Shown here: one piece after another, positions 35,966-48,800 of the stretch
Layout: each line of letters opens with the position of its first letter
Position numbering within the stretch: position 1 is the stretch's first letter
Assembly (NCBI RefSeq): GCF_037392515.1
Contig: NC_090290.1
Span: forward strand, 39,889,753-39,953,752
From: Haliotis asinina
Lineage: Eukaryota > Mollusca > Gastropoda > Lepetellida > Haliotidae
Direction of reading: 5' to 3'
DNA: 64,000 bases
Notes under the pieces: generated by a model
Seen by the model: the letters and a program-made list of their open reading frames with translations, nothing else
Database searches by the model: none
What the model was told of the DNA's origin: nothing
Program-made: the position numbers and the translations under genes

Positions 35966-36025
35966 GAAGGATTTGTGTTTACCATCATCTAGTTATGATA
36001 CGTCGTCTCATTCATGTACAAGCAG

Positions 36026-36190
36026 GGACGTTGAAGTTTCCTAGTGTTTAAAGCGTTCGTCTGCCACGCCGAAAACACGGGTTCGATTCCCCACATAGGT
36101 ACAAAGTATGAAGCCCATTTCTAGTGTCCCCCACTTTGATTTTGCTGGAATGTTGCTAAAAGCGGCTTAAAACTATACTCACTCACTAAA
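36026..36190 (+). mobile_element. SINE-B copy
   Basis: CCTAGTGTTTAAAGCGTTCG, B box GGGTTCGATTCCCC, tail TAAAACTATACTCACTCACT. Confidence 0.9.
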
Positions 36191-37033
36191 ATTTGTGCAA
36201 AAATGTCCAGCATATCTCTACGTTCTTTGATTGTCAAGCTAGAGGTTCTTCCCTGGTCTTCTCTGGAGTTGATGTCAACTTTGCTGGGACATATTCATAA
36301 TCTCCAGACCTACTTTATCATCTCCAGATGTACTTCATCATCTCCAGATCTCCTTTACAACAAGTCATGAGGAGGAAGCTGTAATCACTACCAATGAGTA
36401 ATGATAAGTTCCTTCCTTTACATACACGACAGCCAAATGCTAATCTTGTTTCTGTTGTTGTCTTTCGAATCATCATTTCTGACAGTTATAATAATGTTAT
36501 TATCCACATCGCCACAGATAATATTTCACAAAGATCGGTTGTTCTTCTATCCTGAAGATGATGGGTCTGCAAACCAAAATATATACCACTGTCGACAATA
36601 GAGGAACAGCACGTGGACGTAGGACATGCATGTTCCATCTACGCAGCAGATAACTGTACTTACACTAAACAATTTCATGAAGAACGTTATCCCCGATTGT
36701 AACACAGATGTGATGAAACGGTCCTTTGTGCAAGTTGTCGACAAGATCGATTTGTGTCGTCAACGTTATTTGTTCGTCTGTATCCAGAATCTAATGTTCC
36801 AGTCACTGACTTTTAAGTATTAAGAGTTCATTTCACAATGCTTGTTCCGTCTGCCAAGATGTTAAGTAAACGTAACCGTTCATGACGCAGGAAGGGTCCA
36901 ACAGTGCTACTGAAGATAGCAGAGCTAATAGTTCTTGAGGAAGGCATCTTTTGATCAGGTGATCGAGGTTTGAGGTGTTTAAAATGAAGATACATGACTA
37001 ATATCAATGGTAAAGCATGATAGCAATCACATA

Positions 37034-37131
37034 TACTGAACAGCAAAAGAAACGATACTCTAGCTTTTTGTCAGTTTTTACACAGAAAAAAATCAATTTT
37101 CTAGAAATTGCTTTTCTTTTGCTGTTCAGTA
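37034..37131. mobile_element. MITE, TACTGAACAGCAAAAGAAAC family, copy 2
   Basis: Near-perfect inverted ends; about 98 bp, flanked by TA. Confidence 0.88.
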
Positions 37132-38099
37132 TATTAGCGGGTACCAGTTGAGCTTCCATAAGAAATACAACAAACCTTGCTCACCTCAAATGGTACAGAC
37201 GACTCAATTTCCAAGCCGTACCCCATGGACTCCATGGACTATGGTAATAGTCATTGACATTATGTGAGGTTATTGATAGTTATTAGATTTCCTGAGGAAC
37301 ATATCCGTGAAAATGACGTCATAGTCTTGTTATTCGTCGTGCGAATATATATATTTATTTCACCTCGCTCATGAATGTCGCTTTTATGATTGGCTAAGCG
37401 CTATTCTATTACTTTCAATTTACCCCGCTTACAGGCGATGTATTGTTTTCAATGTACACTGCTGGGTTTCCGAACTCTTCTGGTGAATCATGGTACTACT
37501 TATTTATCTCGAATAACACTGAATCACGCATCAAGCACGGAAATTACCGATGTTTTGCGATTGAAAATCGATGGAAGGGAGATAACTCTAAATCTGTTTA
37601 CCGTGTGGCGTCTGCAAAATGGCGATTCGCCCCGCATTCAAGTGCTTCAAACATTTCAAAATTAAAATTCAGGTGTTCGGTAAGATAAATACGTTGTTCA
37701 CTGGCCCCTCGGGGCCCATGGGCTCACGTACCCTCGAGGTTTGTTTATGTTCCCTTCGCAAGTGAACCACTTAAAATGTCCACGACAGCCACAATATATT
37801 TTGGCTTGAACTACTGAAGGTTTTTCGCCATGGTAGCTACTCCGAATAACTTCAGTTGTTCGTTCTTACTGCACTTAAATTTGCTACTTATTGTGGTCCG
37901 TGAAAGTCAGCTTATCCAGTTAGTAAGTTAAATTAGGAAGTTCTTTAGCTTTGATTAATGACAGATGTCCATAAGTTCCTTTGTCCTTCTGTGATATCAC
38001 GAGTACATGGATTATTTCTTCGTTCTGTGCTACGGTCACCCAATAAGAAGTCAACCAGCAAAACGTGATATCATAGCCACATAGAAACGTGTTATGTTG

Positions 38100-38150
38100 C
38101 GTGATTGAGTTTAGTTTTACGCCGCTTTTAGCATTATTTCTATCTCAAGG
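38100..38150 (-). mobile_element. SINE-B tail fragment
   Basis: GAGTTTAGTTTTACGCCGCT followed by TTTAGCATTATTTCTATC. Confidence 0.6.
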
Positions 38151-38167
38151 ACAGCCTCCCATGTGTG

Positions 38168-38410
38168 GACCCGTGAAAATTCGTTTTAGAACTGGTCTAA
38201 AACCCATGCTTGTCGTAAGAGGCGACCAGAGGGATCGGGTGATCAGACTCCCTGATTTGATGGAAACATATCATCGGTTCTCATTTCCGTAAATCAGTAC
38301 TCATGCTGTTGATCACTGGATTGGCTAGTCAAGACTCGATCATTTACAGGCAGGCGCCATATAGCTTGAATAATGCTGAGTGGGGTAAAATTAAACTCAC
38401 TCACTCACTT
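38168..38410 (+). mobile_element. SINE-A copy
   Basis: ACCCGTGAAAATTCG head, CTTGTCGTAAGAGGCGACCA, ATTAAACTCACTCACTCACT tail. Confidence 0.9.
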
Positions 38411-38536
38411 GCCACATGCGTGTCAAGCAGCTGGGACGGCGAAGGGTATTGGCAGTGTTTCTAGGGTTGGTTCAGTGAAATGAATCTAGAATAAATGACA
38501 TTATACCGTGTCCGTTTACCATCGTCACTCTTGGGG

Positions 38537-38712
38537 CGATGGGGTAGCCTAGTGATTAAACCGTTCGCTCGTCACGCCGAAGACAAGGGTTCGATTCTCC
38601 ACATGGTACAATGTGTGAGGCCCATTTTCTGGTTCCCCCAGTAGTGATATTGATGGAATATTCCTAAAAGCGGCATAAAACTAAACTCACTCATTCACTC
38701 ACTCACTCATCA
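38537..38712 (+). mobile_element. SINE-B, full-length
   Basis: A-box region GGGTAGCCTAGTGATTAAAC, B box GGGTTCGATTCTCC, tail AAAGCGGCATAAAACTAAAC then (ACTC)n. Flanks CATCGTCACTCT and CATCATCACTCT look like an 11/12 target-site duplication. Confidence 0.93.
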
Positions 38713-40499
38713 TCACTCTCATGGATTGAGTGAACTACAGTGAACTATTCTCCATGCGAATATGTTTCGTTATGGAAACAGACAGTAGGGATGGTCACAC
38801 AGTGCAGTACGAGATTAGATAAGGGTCCCTAGCTCGAGGTTCCCTACGTTACAACATTCCACAGGTGTGGGTTAATAAAGATATGGCAATGTCATACGTG
38901 TGCTAGCATTGACCGTGACTGCATATGAAGCTAGCCTTTCTACCAGATGTGTTTTCACTAATACAGTTTAAGTCTAATGTACAATTGTGCCTACTGCCTA
39001 CTTCCCACAAGCCTCACTATAAACATGAATATGTATCAATCCAATTTGAGATTGTTTATTTCCTCCAGATTTTAGTCCGAAGACTGCAAATTTCAAAATT
39101 ATCGTAACGGCTTTACAACAAACAAGCCCATTATAACTTAACAGGGTTTACAACAATTAGATACATGGTGTTTCAAAATGGTGTACGGAACTGCGCCTCA
39201 GGAAATATGGAATTTACAAGGATCTTACAGTCATGTACACCCTTCCAAAACACCGTGTGACGAATTTATTACCCTCAAGATCTTTTAATTTAGCTTATCT
39301 GTAAACAAGAAAATTCAACATTAGGCAGATTGAGACGCAAAATGCTTTGCCATGCTATTGCATGTGTGCCCATAAAGGGAGATAACCCGAATGGCTTAGT
39401 CTATAATAAAAACGATCAAACTTGAGGTTTTGTACATGACAAGTGAAATACAGGAATATTTTTATTGACACGAGCAAATAAATAAATCATGGCAACAATT
39501 TTATTACACTGTTTACACTCATAATTGTATACGTCGACTCTAAAATGTCGAAGCGATCAGACGTTTGGCAGCCAAATTCCATCTAAGGTCAAGGTCATTC
39601 GTACATTGTTTCGTAAGCTTTGGCTAAGAACCAATGAGAATTCGACAAATTTATCTTAAGGGTAATAATCGGGTGACAATTTCTTGTTTATTACATAGGG
39701 CGACGTTTCAATGTAGATTCCTACACTACGTTCAAGCTAAAAGTTACTACAACCAAGATTTGATCCAACTTCCCTCATCCAGTCATGCACTATTTCAGTT
39801 AAATGCTGCTGTTAATGTTGGTCACATTATGCATATTCTTCACATTACATGGTTTTTATCACTTTAACCTTGAAAATGGTGAGCGTTCCCTGCCCCACTG
39901 GTAGCACTTGTCATAAACATCGACGTTTTCAGGATGCACATGTTGTCTGGGTATGAGCGCTCCTTCCCATCGTTAGCGGTGTCCTTGGTTTGGTACCGCT
40001 TGATATCTTGGCGCAGATCAGGATAGTGCCCGGATTCTGAACAGCAAGCACAGCCTTCTTGACACTCTGGGTAATGCAGGAATCCTGCACTTTTGGAGAG
40101 TCTACATATTCTTCAGAAGGTTCTAAGTGGGATCGGCTTGGCAGTTTTTTCTGGGAGAAGCCCCGTTCGTAGTTTGGGCTTCGTGTAGAAGGAGCGAGGG
40201 CCCTGAGCTGATGATGAGCTTTACCAGACTGACCGTGCCAGGATCAACAGAACCCTCTCTGCTGCTTATTACCTTGATCTGTAGAACATAAGAATAAAGG
40301 CTTGTCAGCTGTTGACATGAAAAAAAATTGGAAACGTAAGTTATAATAGGGAATTGCATAAGACATAATTTTTAATTTTTAATTCAAATTGGTGAATGCC
40401 CTCATCACCGAACGATTTTCTGAGGTCTTGAAAGTAGTAACCTTTATCATATGAATTCTTCGAACACTTGGTGAAAGAAGCACGCTCGATTTTGCTTAA
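38713..40499. other. No gene seen
   Basis: Unique-looking intergenic DNA; open frames are short and unsupported. Confidence 0.45.
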
Positions 40500-40660
40500 A
40501 AAGTTTTGAAATGTAATGACCAAAGACCGATGCTGTTGGAATATTGCTCAACATGAAAGGATAGTTGACTATTTGTGTGCTTCAAAAGTTGCGAAACGTA
40601 AACACCAAAGACTGGTGCTTGTAGAATATTGCTCAACAGGTAAGGGTGCTTGACTATTGC
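40500..40660. repeat. Diverged tandem duplication, about 88-bp period
   Basis: AAGTTTTGAAATGTAATGAC and AAGTTGCGAAACGTAAACAC start two copies that share CCAAAGAC, GAATATTGCTCAACA and TTGACTATT. Confidence 0.65.
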
Positions 40661-41034
40661 AAGATGAAACTACCCCGCTGTCATGTAGGGAGTTCTTGTC
40701 ACTCTGAATCCCCATGCATACATCTGAATATTAAGCAGTTGAGGCATCTCTCTACGTAATTTCAAGTTCAGATAGGTTAATCAGTGACAGGCAATTGGCT
40801 GTTTGATGGGATATTCACGATATCTGTTCACACGCCATGTGTTAAAAGAACAATATACAAAATTCACTATCATGATCTGTTTTAATGCTAAATGTCTTTG
40901 AAAAGTATGATTTGCCCATATCAGGTAAACATTTATTATATAGGTGTATACTCAAATCAAGTTAATAACATCAAAGGTTTCGAAGTCGAAAGATCGCGTG
41001 TCATCCGACAGCGTGTGTCCTCAATGACTCAATG

Positions 41035-41086
41035 ACTTGTCTGGTGTAACCTAGATTATTTATAGCCCTCCGTCATATAGCTGGAC
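41035..41086 (+). mobile_element. SINE-A fragment
   Basis: ATTATTTATAGCCCTCCGTC then ATATAGCTGGACTA. Confidence 0.6.
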
Positions 41087-41234
41087 TACAGATACAACAA
41101 ATACTGAATGGACGCGTAGTCCAAAGAATAGTATTGTATTTCCACGGCATAAACTCGATCGTTCCCGAGGAAAGTGACTCACACCTTTTGTCAATGTATC
41201 CTGATATGTGACATACGTAGTAATCAACACGAGA

Positions 41235-41578
41235 GCCACGAGAATATTATACTACAGTGTTCGATGAGGGACTAGTGTTCATAAACCTTGGAAGGACACA
41301 TCTGTAAGTAGGATATCTTCATTGCTATATCCAGGGGTCGATGGTGTGGCTTAGTGGTTAAAGCACTCGCTTGTCACGCTGAAAACCGGGTTCGATTCCT
41401 GTCATGCCACAAGAATATCATACTTCAGTGCTCGATGATGGACTAGTGTTTATAAGCCTTGGAAAAACACAACTGTAAGTTGGATATCTTCATTGCTGTA
41501 TCCGGGGGAAGATTGGAGTGGCTTAGTGGTTTAAGCGTTCGCTTGTCACGCTGAAACCCGGGTTCGATTCCCGTCATG
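41235..41578 (+). repeat. 171-bp tandem duplication carrying a SINE-B head
   Basis: GCCACGAGAATATTATACT (41235) and GCCACAAGAATATCATACT (41406) start two copies, each ending in a SINE-B A box and GGGTTCGATTCC B box. The second continues into a SINE-B body to about 41640. Confidence 0.85.
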
Positions 41579-41696
41579 TTTAAAACCCACATTTGGTGTC
41601 ACTCTCTGTGATATCACTGGAACATTCTTAAGAGAAATAGATATAAAATAAAAGCGATGTTATCCCGTCCGGTATTTGTTCCCCAAACAAACTGTT

Positions 41697-41747
41697 TTCC
41701 CTCTTGGAATATTGTTAAAAGTGGCGTGAAACCCGACTCACTCACAT
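41697..41747 (+). mobile_element. SINE-B tail fragment
   Basis: TTGGAATATTGTTAAAAGTG then GCGTGAAACCCGACTCACTC. Confidence 0.65.
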
Positions 41748-41815
41748 GTATTTGTGTATAATAGAAATCTTCCCTCCGGTTCTCTAATTTGAAGTTTAAA
41801 TTATCTCAAATGTGT

Positions 41816-41905
41816 TCCGGGCGCATAGTTAGGGGTTAGAGGTTAAAGCTTTCGTGAAGACCCGGGTTCGATTACCCACACGGGTTCAAAGAGTAACGCT
41901 CTGGG
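41816..41905 (+). mobile_element. SINE-B head fragment
   Basis: GTTAGAGGTTAAAGC then B box GGGTTCGATTACCC. Confidence 0.65.
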
Positions 41906-42419
41906 ATATCTTTGTGACGTGACTTGATGAGACCTCCAGAAAATTTTTCAGGCTATTTACTCCCATGTTTGTTTATGTATGAGTAATTGCATTTTGAGGA
42001 GTAACTAGGACTTTGTATACTCCCATTAGTTTAAATATTTGAGTACCCTTACACACAGTTTCCGTTTTGTGTAATCAACACTTCTAAAAATATATATTCT
42101 CTTATTTTCAAACATTCACCATAGACGTCATGTGACTACTACAGTAAACTCCGGACAGCGGCTACAGCTATCATATTATACGTATACATATAGGCATCGT
42201 TTAACATTTGCTAACGCCGTTGTGGAGTTTGGCCCCAACGACGAATTGCGCAAGCCAGTTTAGTTAATTAGTACGAAAGGTATTATAGACCTAATGGGTT
42301 TTAAGTGATTAGTGTGCGTGTTTTTGTACTCCCAGCTCTGTTATTAATTGAGTATATGTGATTTTTATTGAGTAAAATACGCAAATATCCGCGTTATCTG
42401 GAGCTCTGCTTGACAATTT

Positions 42420-42905
42420 TCATGACACCCTTGTTTCGTCTGCATATACTCTCTGGCGTGACCTGATTACTCCGTGACACCCTTGTTCCGTCTGCATATA
42501 CTCTGTCACGTGACTTGATTACTCCATGACACCCTTGTTCCGTCTGCATATATTCTGTGACGTGACTTGATTATTTCATGGTACTCTTGTTCAGCCTCCA
42601 TATACTCTGTGACGTGACTTGATTATTCCATGGTACTCTTGTCCAGCCTCCATATACTCTGTGACGTGACTTGATTATTCCATGGTACTCTTGTCCAGCC
42701 TCCATATACTCTGTGACGTGACTTGATTATTCCGGGATACCCTTGTTCCGAACGCATGTACTCTGTAACTTGACCTGATTGTGTCGAAATATCCTTGTCC
42801 CCTGTAACATTCCCCGTGACTTGATTTGATTATGTCGCGATACCCTTGTCCAGCCTCCACATTCTCTGTGACTTGAACTGATTACGTCGATATAGCCCAG
42901 TCTCA
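42420..42905. repeat. 52-bp tandem repeat, about nine copies
   Basis: Units share CATATACTCTGTGACGTGAC, TTGATTA and ACTCTTGT/ACCCTTGT; the array decays towards its right end. Confidence 0.92.
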
Positions 42906-44017
42906 ACACACTCAATGACATCAACACGTTAAGTGCGGTAATTTTATCCATCTGGTTCACGGTGTCCTGTTCACAATGCAAAGATCACCCTTTGCTAAAT
43001 TCGACACATACCTGGACTCATTATCACGTGTGGTTAAATCTACAATGTGGGATTGAGGTCAACTATAAGAAATACATTTGCCTGTTTGCTCTCTTCTTTG
43101 TCAGTCACAAACAGCAATATCATATGAAAAGAGAATATTCACTGCACATCACCGAGTCATCACCACGTACACAACCGATCTGATCTCCATGTAATACAGT
43201 TTCTAAGTTCCTATGTAATAACCCGGAATCACCGTCGTTGTCAGTGTTATACAACCAGGGAGCCTATGTAGAGTGTTATAGGATATCCCGGATGCAACTA
43301 AGAACGAATACATTTTTGTAATGTATAAATAAACATGACGACAGTAACATATTGAATAACCTTGATCCTTGCGAGGTCCTTACACAATGAGTACTAAAGT
43401 CTAATGTAAGTTAAGTGGCGCCTAGATAATATTTGATTGACGACAGAGAACTATAGGAATACTCGGGATAACAAGGGAAATAACACGGATAACAAAGGGA
43501 ATGACATAATTACACTTAAGGATTGATTTAAATACAGAAAGGAATATCGCTATTCAGTGCTGAAGACTGTCTACCCGAAGGTGAAAACACAGGGCCGTGA
43601 GGATTTTAGTTCGAAAGGTAGGTCGTGACTCACGTTATACCAACGCATAGGATGTCTTCCTTATCAAATCCCATTTTGAATGTTCATTATAGGCAGAGTA
43701 TTAATACTAACAATACTGCATTTATATAATGAATTCATGTCCACGCTTGCTGTATGTTCAATGCTGAGTACACATTGAAGGTTTTTTCCCTGATCGCCTA
43801 ACAAAGCATACTGATATGATTGACGTTAACAGGAAATATCATTCATATTGTATATCATTCATGTCGAATTAACCTCACTGAAATATTAAATCTGTACATT
43901 TTATACACGTTATGCCCTGTTACTTGTTGTGGGATTCGTCACCACGGTGGAAGGAACGTACACACATTGAGGTGTAAGTACAAACTCTGTCTCATGTGAA
44001 TCTCATGTCGTCATCAA
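42906..44017. other. No gene seen; upstream flank of the ankyrin gene
   Basis: The promoter and first non-coding exon of the ankyrin gene may lie here, but I cannot point to a TATA box or initiator with confidence. Confidence 0.3.
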
Positions 44018-44056
44018 AGAAGCGGGTTCGATTCCTGTCGTACGTACAAGGCGCGA
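44018..44056 (+). mobile_element. SINE-B fragment (B-box part)
   Basis: AAGCGGGTTCGATTCCTGTC. Confidence 0.5.
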
Positions 44057-44060
44057 AGTA

Positions 44061-44356
44061 CATTCTTGTAGGTCAACGACATGGTGTAGAGAATACAGGA
44101 AGCTGGGTTGAAGTAGCCTGAATCCTTAAAATGGACATAACTGCATTGTATCGTGAAGTCCATTCTTGTAGGTCAACGACATGGTGTAGACAATACAGGA
44201 AGCTGGGTTGAAGTAGCCTGAATCCTTAAAATGGACATAACTGCATTGTATCGTGAAGTCCATTCTTGTAGGTCAACGACATGGTGTAGACAATACAGGA
44301 AGCTGGGTTGAAGTAGCCCGAATCCCTAAAATGGACATAACTGCATTGTATCGTAG
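44061..44356. repeat. 100-bp tandem repeat, three copies, just before the ankyrin gene start
   Basis: CATTCTTGTAGGTCAACGAC occurs at 44061, 44161 and 44261. The copies are nearly identical, so the expansion is recent. It ends about 100 bases before the start codon, inside the putative last 5' UTR intron. Confidence 0.95.
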
Positions 44357-44454
44357 ACTGTACCGATAATTACCTGCTCTCGTTATTTACTCCTAAGTTT
44401 CCTGCAACATGGTCTAATATCAAGGAACAATCTTTTCTGTTTGCACAGATCAAA

Positions 44455-44497
44455 ATGTCAACGGCTGAGGTTCCAAAGCGTGAACGCAAAGCAACAT
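44455..44497 (+). CDS. Exon 1 (start codon), coiled-coil/ankyrin gene
   Basis: Preceded by TTGCACAG ending at 44448, so the exon begins at 44449 and a non-coding exon lies upstream. Encodes MSTAEVPKRERKAT plus one base of a Cys codon. Donor T/GTAAGT, a very good match. Ends in phase 1. Confidence 0.8.
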
Positions 44498-45763
44498 GTA
44501 AGTATGTTTTGAAACTTTAATGATAACATGTGAAGAGGTTCTCGAAGATGCACCGAGAGGTATACTGAGTGAAAGTTTGACAAACAGTACGACCTCGGTG
44601 TACTGCTCTGAATACAGAACGCCAGCGCAAACGAATAATCAGTCATAACCGTAAAATCAATTCTGTTTGGTGTAAAGGGGAAATAGCTGAGGAAATTTTA
44701 TAACTGGATTGCTGAATATATACTGAACATGCTAGCAAACGAAACGCAACTCTGTATGCCAGGTTTTTAAATAGAAGAAATAAACATGAGACGTCATTTC
44801 TTCGATTCTTTTGTTGTTTAGTATAGCTATTGACATTAGGTGTCTGCAAAACATGTAAGAAATATCGTGCGCTACAAGTAAAGGTCATTAAACAAACTGC
44901 CTGATAATGGAATAATATAATTCATGGCAAACCTGACAAGTAATATGATATATGTCCATTTCAGGTGGTGAAGAAGATGAACAAACTGTGGAAATCAAGG
45001 TAAATACAACGTAGAACAGAACTCTTTGCTTTACTCCTGTGTCAACACGATTCCGACGTCATCATTTACTCTACAAAAACAAAACCTGGCATAGTCAAAA
45101 AATTAATTTTAGGAAGATATTTGACACAGACCAATCAATGTTGAAACCCAACGTGAATGGGAGCTGACAGGACGGCATCGTAGCATGAGGTGGTAACTCA
45201 CTTCATCGTGTCCAGACAGACCATCTCAAACCTATGGACCCGACACAACAATTAATACTGTGAGTGTTAATGACACACCCAGGTCAGGTCGACCGAAAGC
45301 TACGACCGCTGTCTAGGATTGCTACACCCTGATGAGAATTTGTTGTTCAAACACTACGGCCGCATCAACCACAATCCAAATCCATATACGGCGCCGAATC
45401 TCCGACCAGATATTGAACTATGGGAAGCCAGACTTATTACCAGAAAGCCAGAAGACCAGTTCAAGGTCACGTCGTTCCCTTCATCAACGTCAACGGTTGA
45501 TCTTTGAAGCATGGCGTTGGACGCGCTCCTCCAGGAAACAATGGTCAGGGTGTTACCATGACCAGTCACCCGATTTGTCTCCCATGGATCATCCATAGGA
45601 TACTCTTGATAGACGCTTACGTCATACATACGCCTTACGCACGTCAGCAAGAACATCAAAACATTCACTGCTGCCAAGCTGTTGTCGATGGTCATACCGG
45701 CCACTAACATTTTCCAACCATGCTTTTGCCAAACACTTTATGGATAATCATGTTTTGGTAATT

Positions 45764-45852
<89 letters not shown>

Positions 45853-48800
45853 TGTACGTATATTAAATCGTTATCCGATGACGATAATGGAGGCGTTTGC
45901 GAAACACAGTGTGCCTTAGGCGATTGGGATTTGACTGTTGTCCATTCGAGGAAGAGCCAGGGAGTCGAGTGTTCGAGAACGTTCGGCACTGATTGTGCTC
46001 ACACAGACATATGCTAGCCTAATATGTTGTTTTCCATATAACATGTGAAAATACATAATACGCCAGACGACGTGTACAAATATATACTCTATACGACCAA
46101 ACTATTGCATATCCCCTAGAAACGTTTTATGAAGTTAAAATGTTTTCAAATTGTAATAACACTTTGCAACATAAAGATGTCAAAGTAATTAATTCATTAT
46201 CTTCTTTTCTTTATTTCAGCTAAAGCATTTGGAGAATGATTTCGAAAGAACCAGACAAGCCATAACAGGTATGTATACAGCAACTAAACAGGGAATTTAA
46301 CAATATTCAAATAGAAGCCAATAGGATCAGTCTGCTGCAGGCCCGTGAGGATCATGGTTTGAACTGATCTTCAGTAACGCATGCTTGTCCTAACAGGCGA
46401 CTAATAGATACGTCGTCAGGTTCGATGATTTGGTTGACACATGACATCGTATCCTATTTGAATTATAGATCGATGTTCATGACGTTGATCACTTGATTGT
46501 CTGGGCCTGAATATTCACAGACCGCCGTCATATAGCTGGAATATTGCTGATCGCGGCGTTAAGCAACAACCAAGACACACAAACAGTATAGTGTGTGATG
46601 AAAAGAACGTTAACCCTTGTTTTGTTTTATTAAGCAACAAGCTCTTTTTATGACATCGGATAGAAAGGTGTGAGTATTGTACCACACGCCTATACTAGAG
46701 AGATATATAAATTACAACAAGACTCCCCAGGGAGTTTTAAATTACGATGTGACTTGGAAACATCCAATGATAGAGGGACACAAATACCAGCGCCTTGAGC
46801 AAGCACCAGTTACATGAATATTTCCGCGATATAAATATCCTATAATGAAAGGCTATATATTAGTAAATTCGAATACTTTTCACCGTGTATGTTATTTTCA
46901 TTCCAGATGATATCATGAAGTACCGAGGAATTGAGCTGGAGGTATTCAATTACGTTACAATTTCGAATCCATTTGAGTGGTTAAATATCAGTATGATAAA
47001 AGGCTTAATTGTAAATACAATAAGGAACACATGGACGCAGGAAATACCGTAACTTTCCCATTAATAAGCGTCAAAACGTCGACAAGATCATAAGGCAAAT
47101 TTGTAATGGCTTTTAAAGATGGATACTGTTGAGGAAGGTTTCGAAAACATGCAGCCTCTTAAGTAGAAAGGTTGATAGTGTCTGCCCGGAGAAATCTGTG
47201 GGTGGATGCTTGCTGATTCCTTATATGGCGGTACTTGTTGTCTTGCCTAGACATTGGTCTCATGGGATTACACCTGTACTGGTTAAACAGGAGGCACTGC
47301 AGCTGTCTGAGAGTGGGTTATCCCCACACAAACCCGCTTGCACACATGCAGGCCGCTCCATTAGTGCAAAAGGGGCAATGAGTCGTTAGTTGCTATATCA
47401 CCTCACCTCACCTCACCTCACCTCACCTCACCTCACCTCACCTCACCTCACCTCACCTCACCTCACCTCACCTCACCTCACCTCACCTCACCTCACCCCC
47501 ATGCATGGTGAACACAGATAGCATTTAAAGCATTAAAATTCGGGGGTGTCAGTTTCTATATTTTGATAGACAAAATTTGTAGGAGTAAGTATTTACTCCG
47601 ACACTTTTGGACCCTTTATTTAAAAGACGTTGACATCCATAAATTCTCGACTTTATGGGAATCGCTTCCCAAAGACTCCAGATAAAATTGTATGGGCAGA
47701 AACATCTAAGCGAAGAAGTATTACAGGCAAATCTATGACAAGCTAATGTGCTCTATTCCTTTGATTACAGATAGAAGACTTGAAGGTTGAACATCAGAGG
47801 CGAAAGGACAACCCTGGTATGCAGAGAACAAGTATCTCCAATCCTCGTGGGGATTCTGTGAGCCATGGTGGACGTGATGGCTCCGTTAATTCGGTTAATG
47901 TTAGACGTTGCACTGAAGCAACTGATTCAATATTCGTTGTAATTGAGTGAAAAAACAAGTTGATGTAAAACGTAACATAAGAAGTGTTAACAATACGTCA
48001 TAATAGTGTTTATTGTTCATGGGCTTAACCTTTGTAATGTGGACAATTCAAAGCTGCCTCTTCTTAGTTAATACTTCGCATGAAATACTGAAATACGTGC
48101 ACGGATGAATATCTAGCGACACTAAACAGTTGCATCAGCCCTGGTGCATGTTTTTAAGCTTACACTTACGAAGCCCTTATCTCTGCTTGCTCATGTGTCG
48201 TATGTGTTTTATCAGGGAGTCTCAAGAGTCATTTACACGTACTCAGTTAAAACTGGTAAGATATCATTTAGTTGTCTCTGTTTGTCTGATGTGTTTCCAT
48301 TTTCCAGACAAAACATCGCTTGAAGCCATACCAGATCTTCTGGAGCAGGTACAGTGACATTTCGGTGACAATACATTGATGTCAATGTTAAACTCTACGC
48401 CGCAGCAATATTCCAGCTATATGGCGGCGGTCTGTAAATAGTCGAGTCTGGACCAGACAATCCAGTGATCAACAGCATGAGCATCGATCTGCACAAATGG
48501 GAACCGATGACACGTGTCAACCAAGTCAGCGAACCTGACCACCCGATCCCGTTAGTGGCCTCTTACGATGAGCATATTAGTCGATTGTGGCATGATCTCT
48601 TTAGTAGCGAATGATGGTTGTTACCTCTAGCTTAAACTTACATCATCCTTACAGTTTAACATAAGCGTGTTATTATATACACCCCGTCCGAATGATATAA
48701 GCGATTCCCTTCATACAGTGCTGCTGAGGTGATGCAGACATATCTACTGATAATATATAGTCACTGCAGTTAGCTGCAAGACGATGCAAGTGGAATGATG

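Noticed and set aside
35539..35967. 142-codon + strand ORF as a gene
   Set aside because: The - strand holds recognisable ankyrin fragments; the + frame has no motif.
42420..42905. CRISPR-like array (regular repeats)
   Set aside because: No separate unique spacers; the 52-bp units are contiguous diverged tandem copies, and the genome is eukaryotic. The same holds for the 13-, 18-, 39-, 100- and 177-bp arrays.
45738..46017. Frames reading (THAR)n and (CVRA)n
   Set aside because: Microsatellite (TGCG)n read on both strands.
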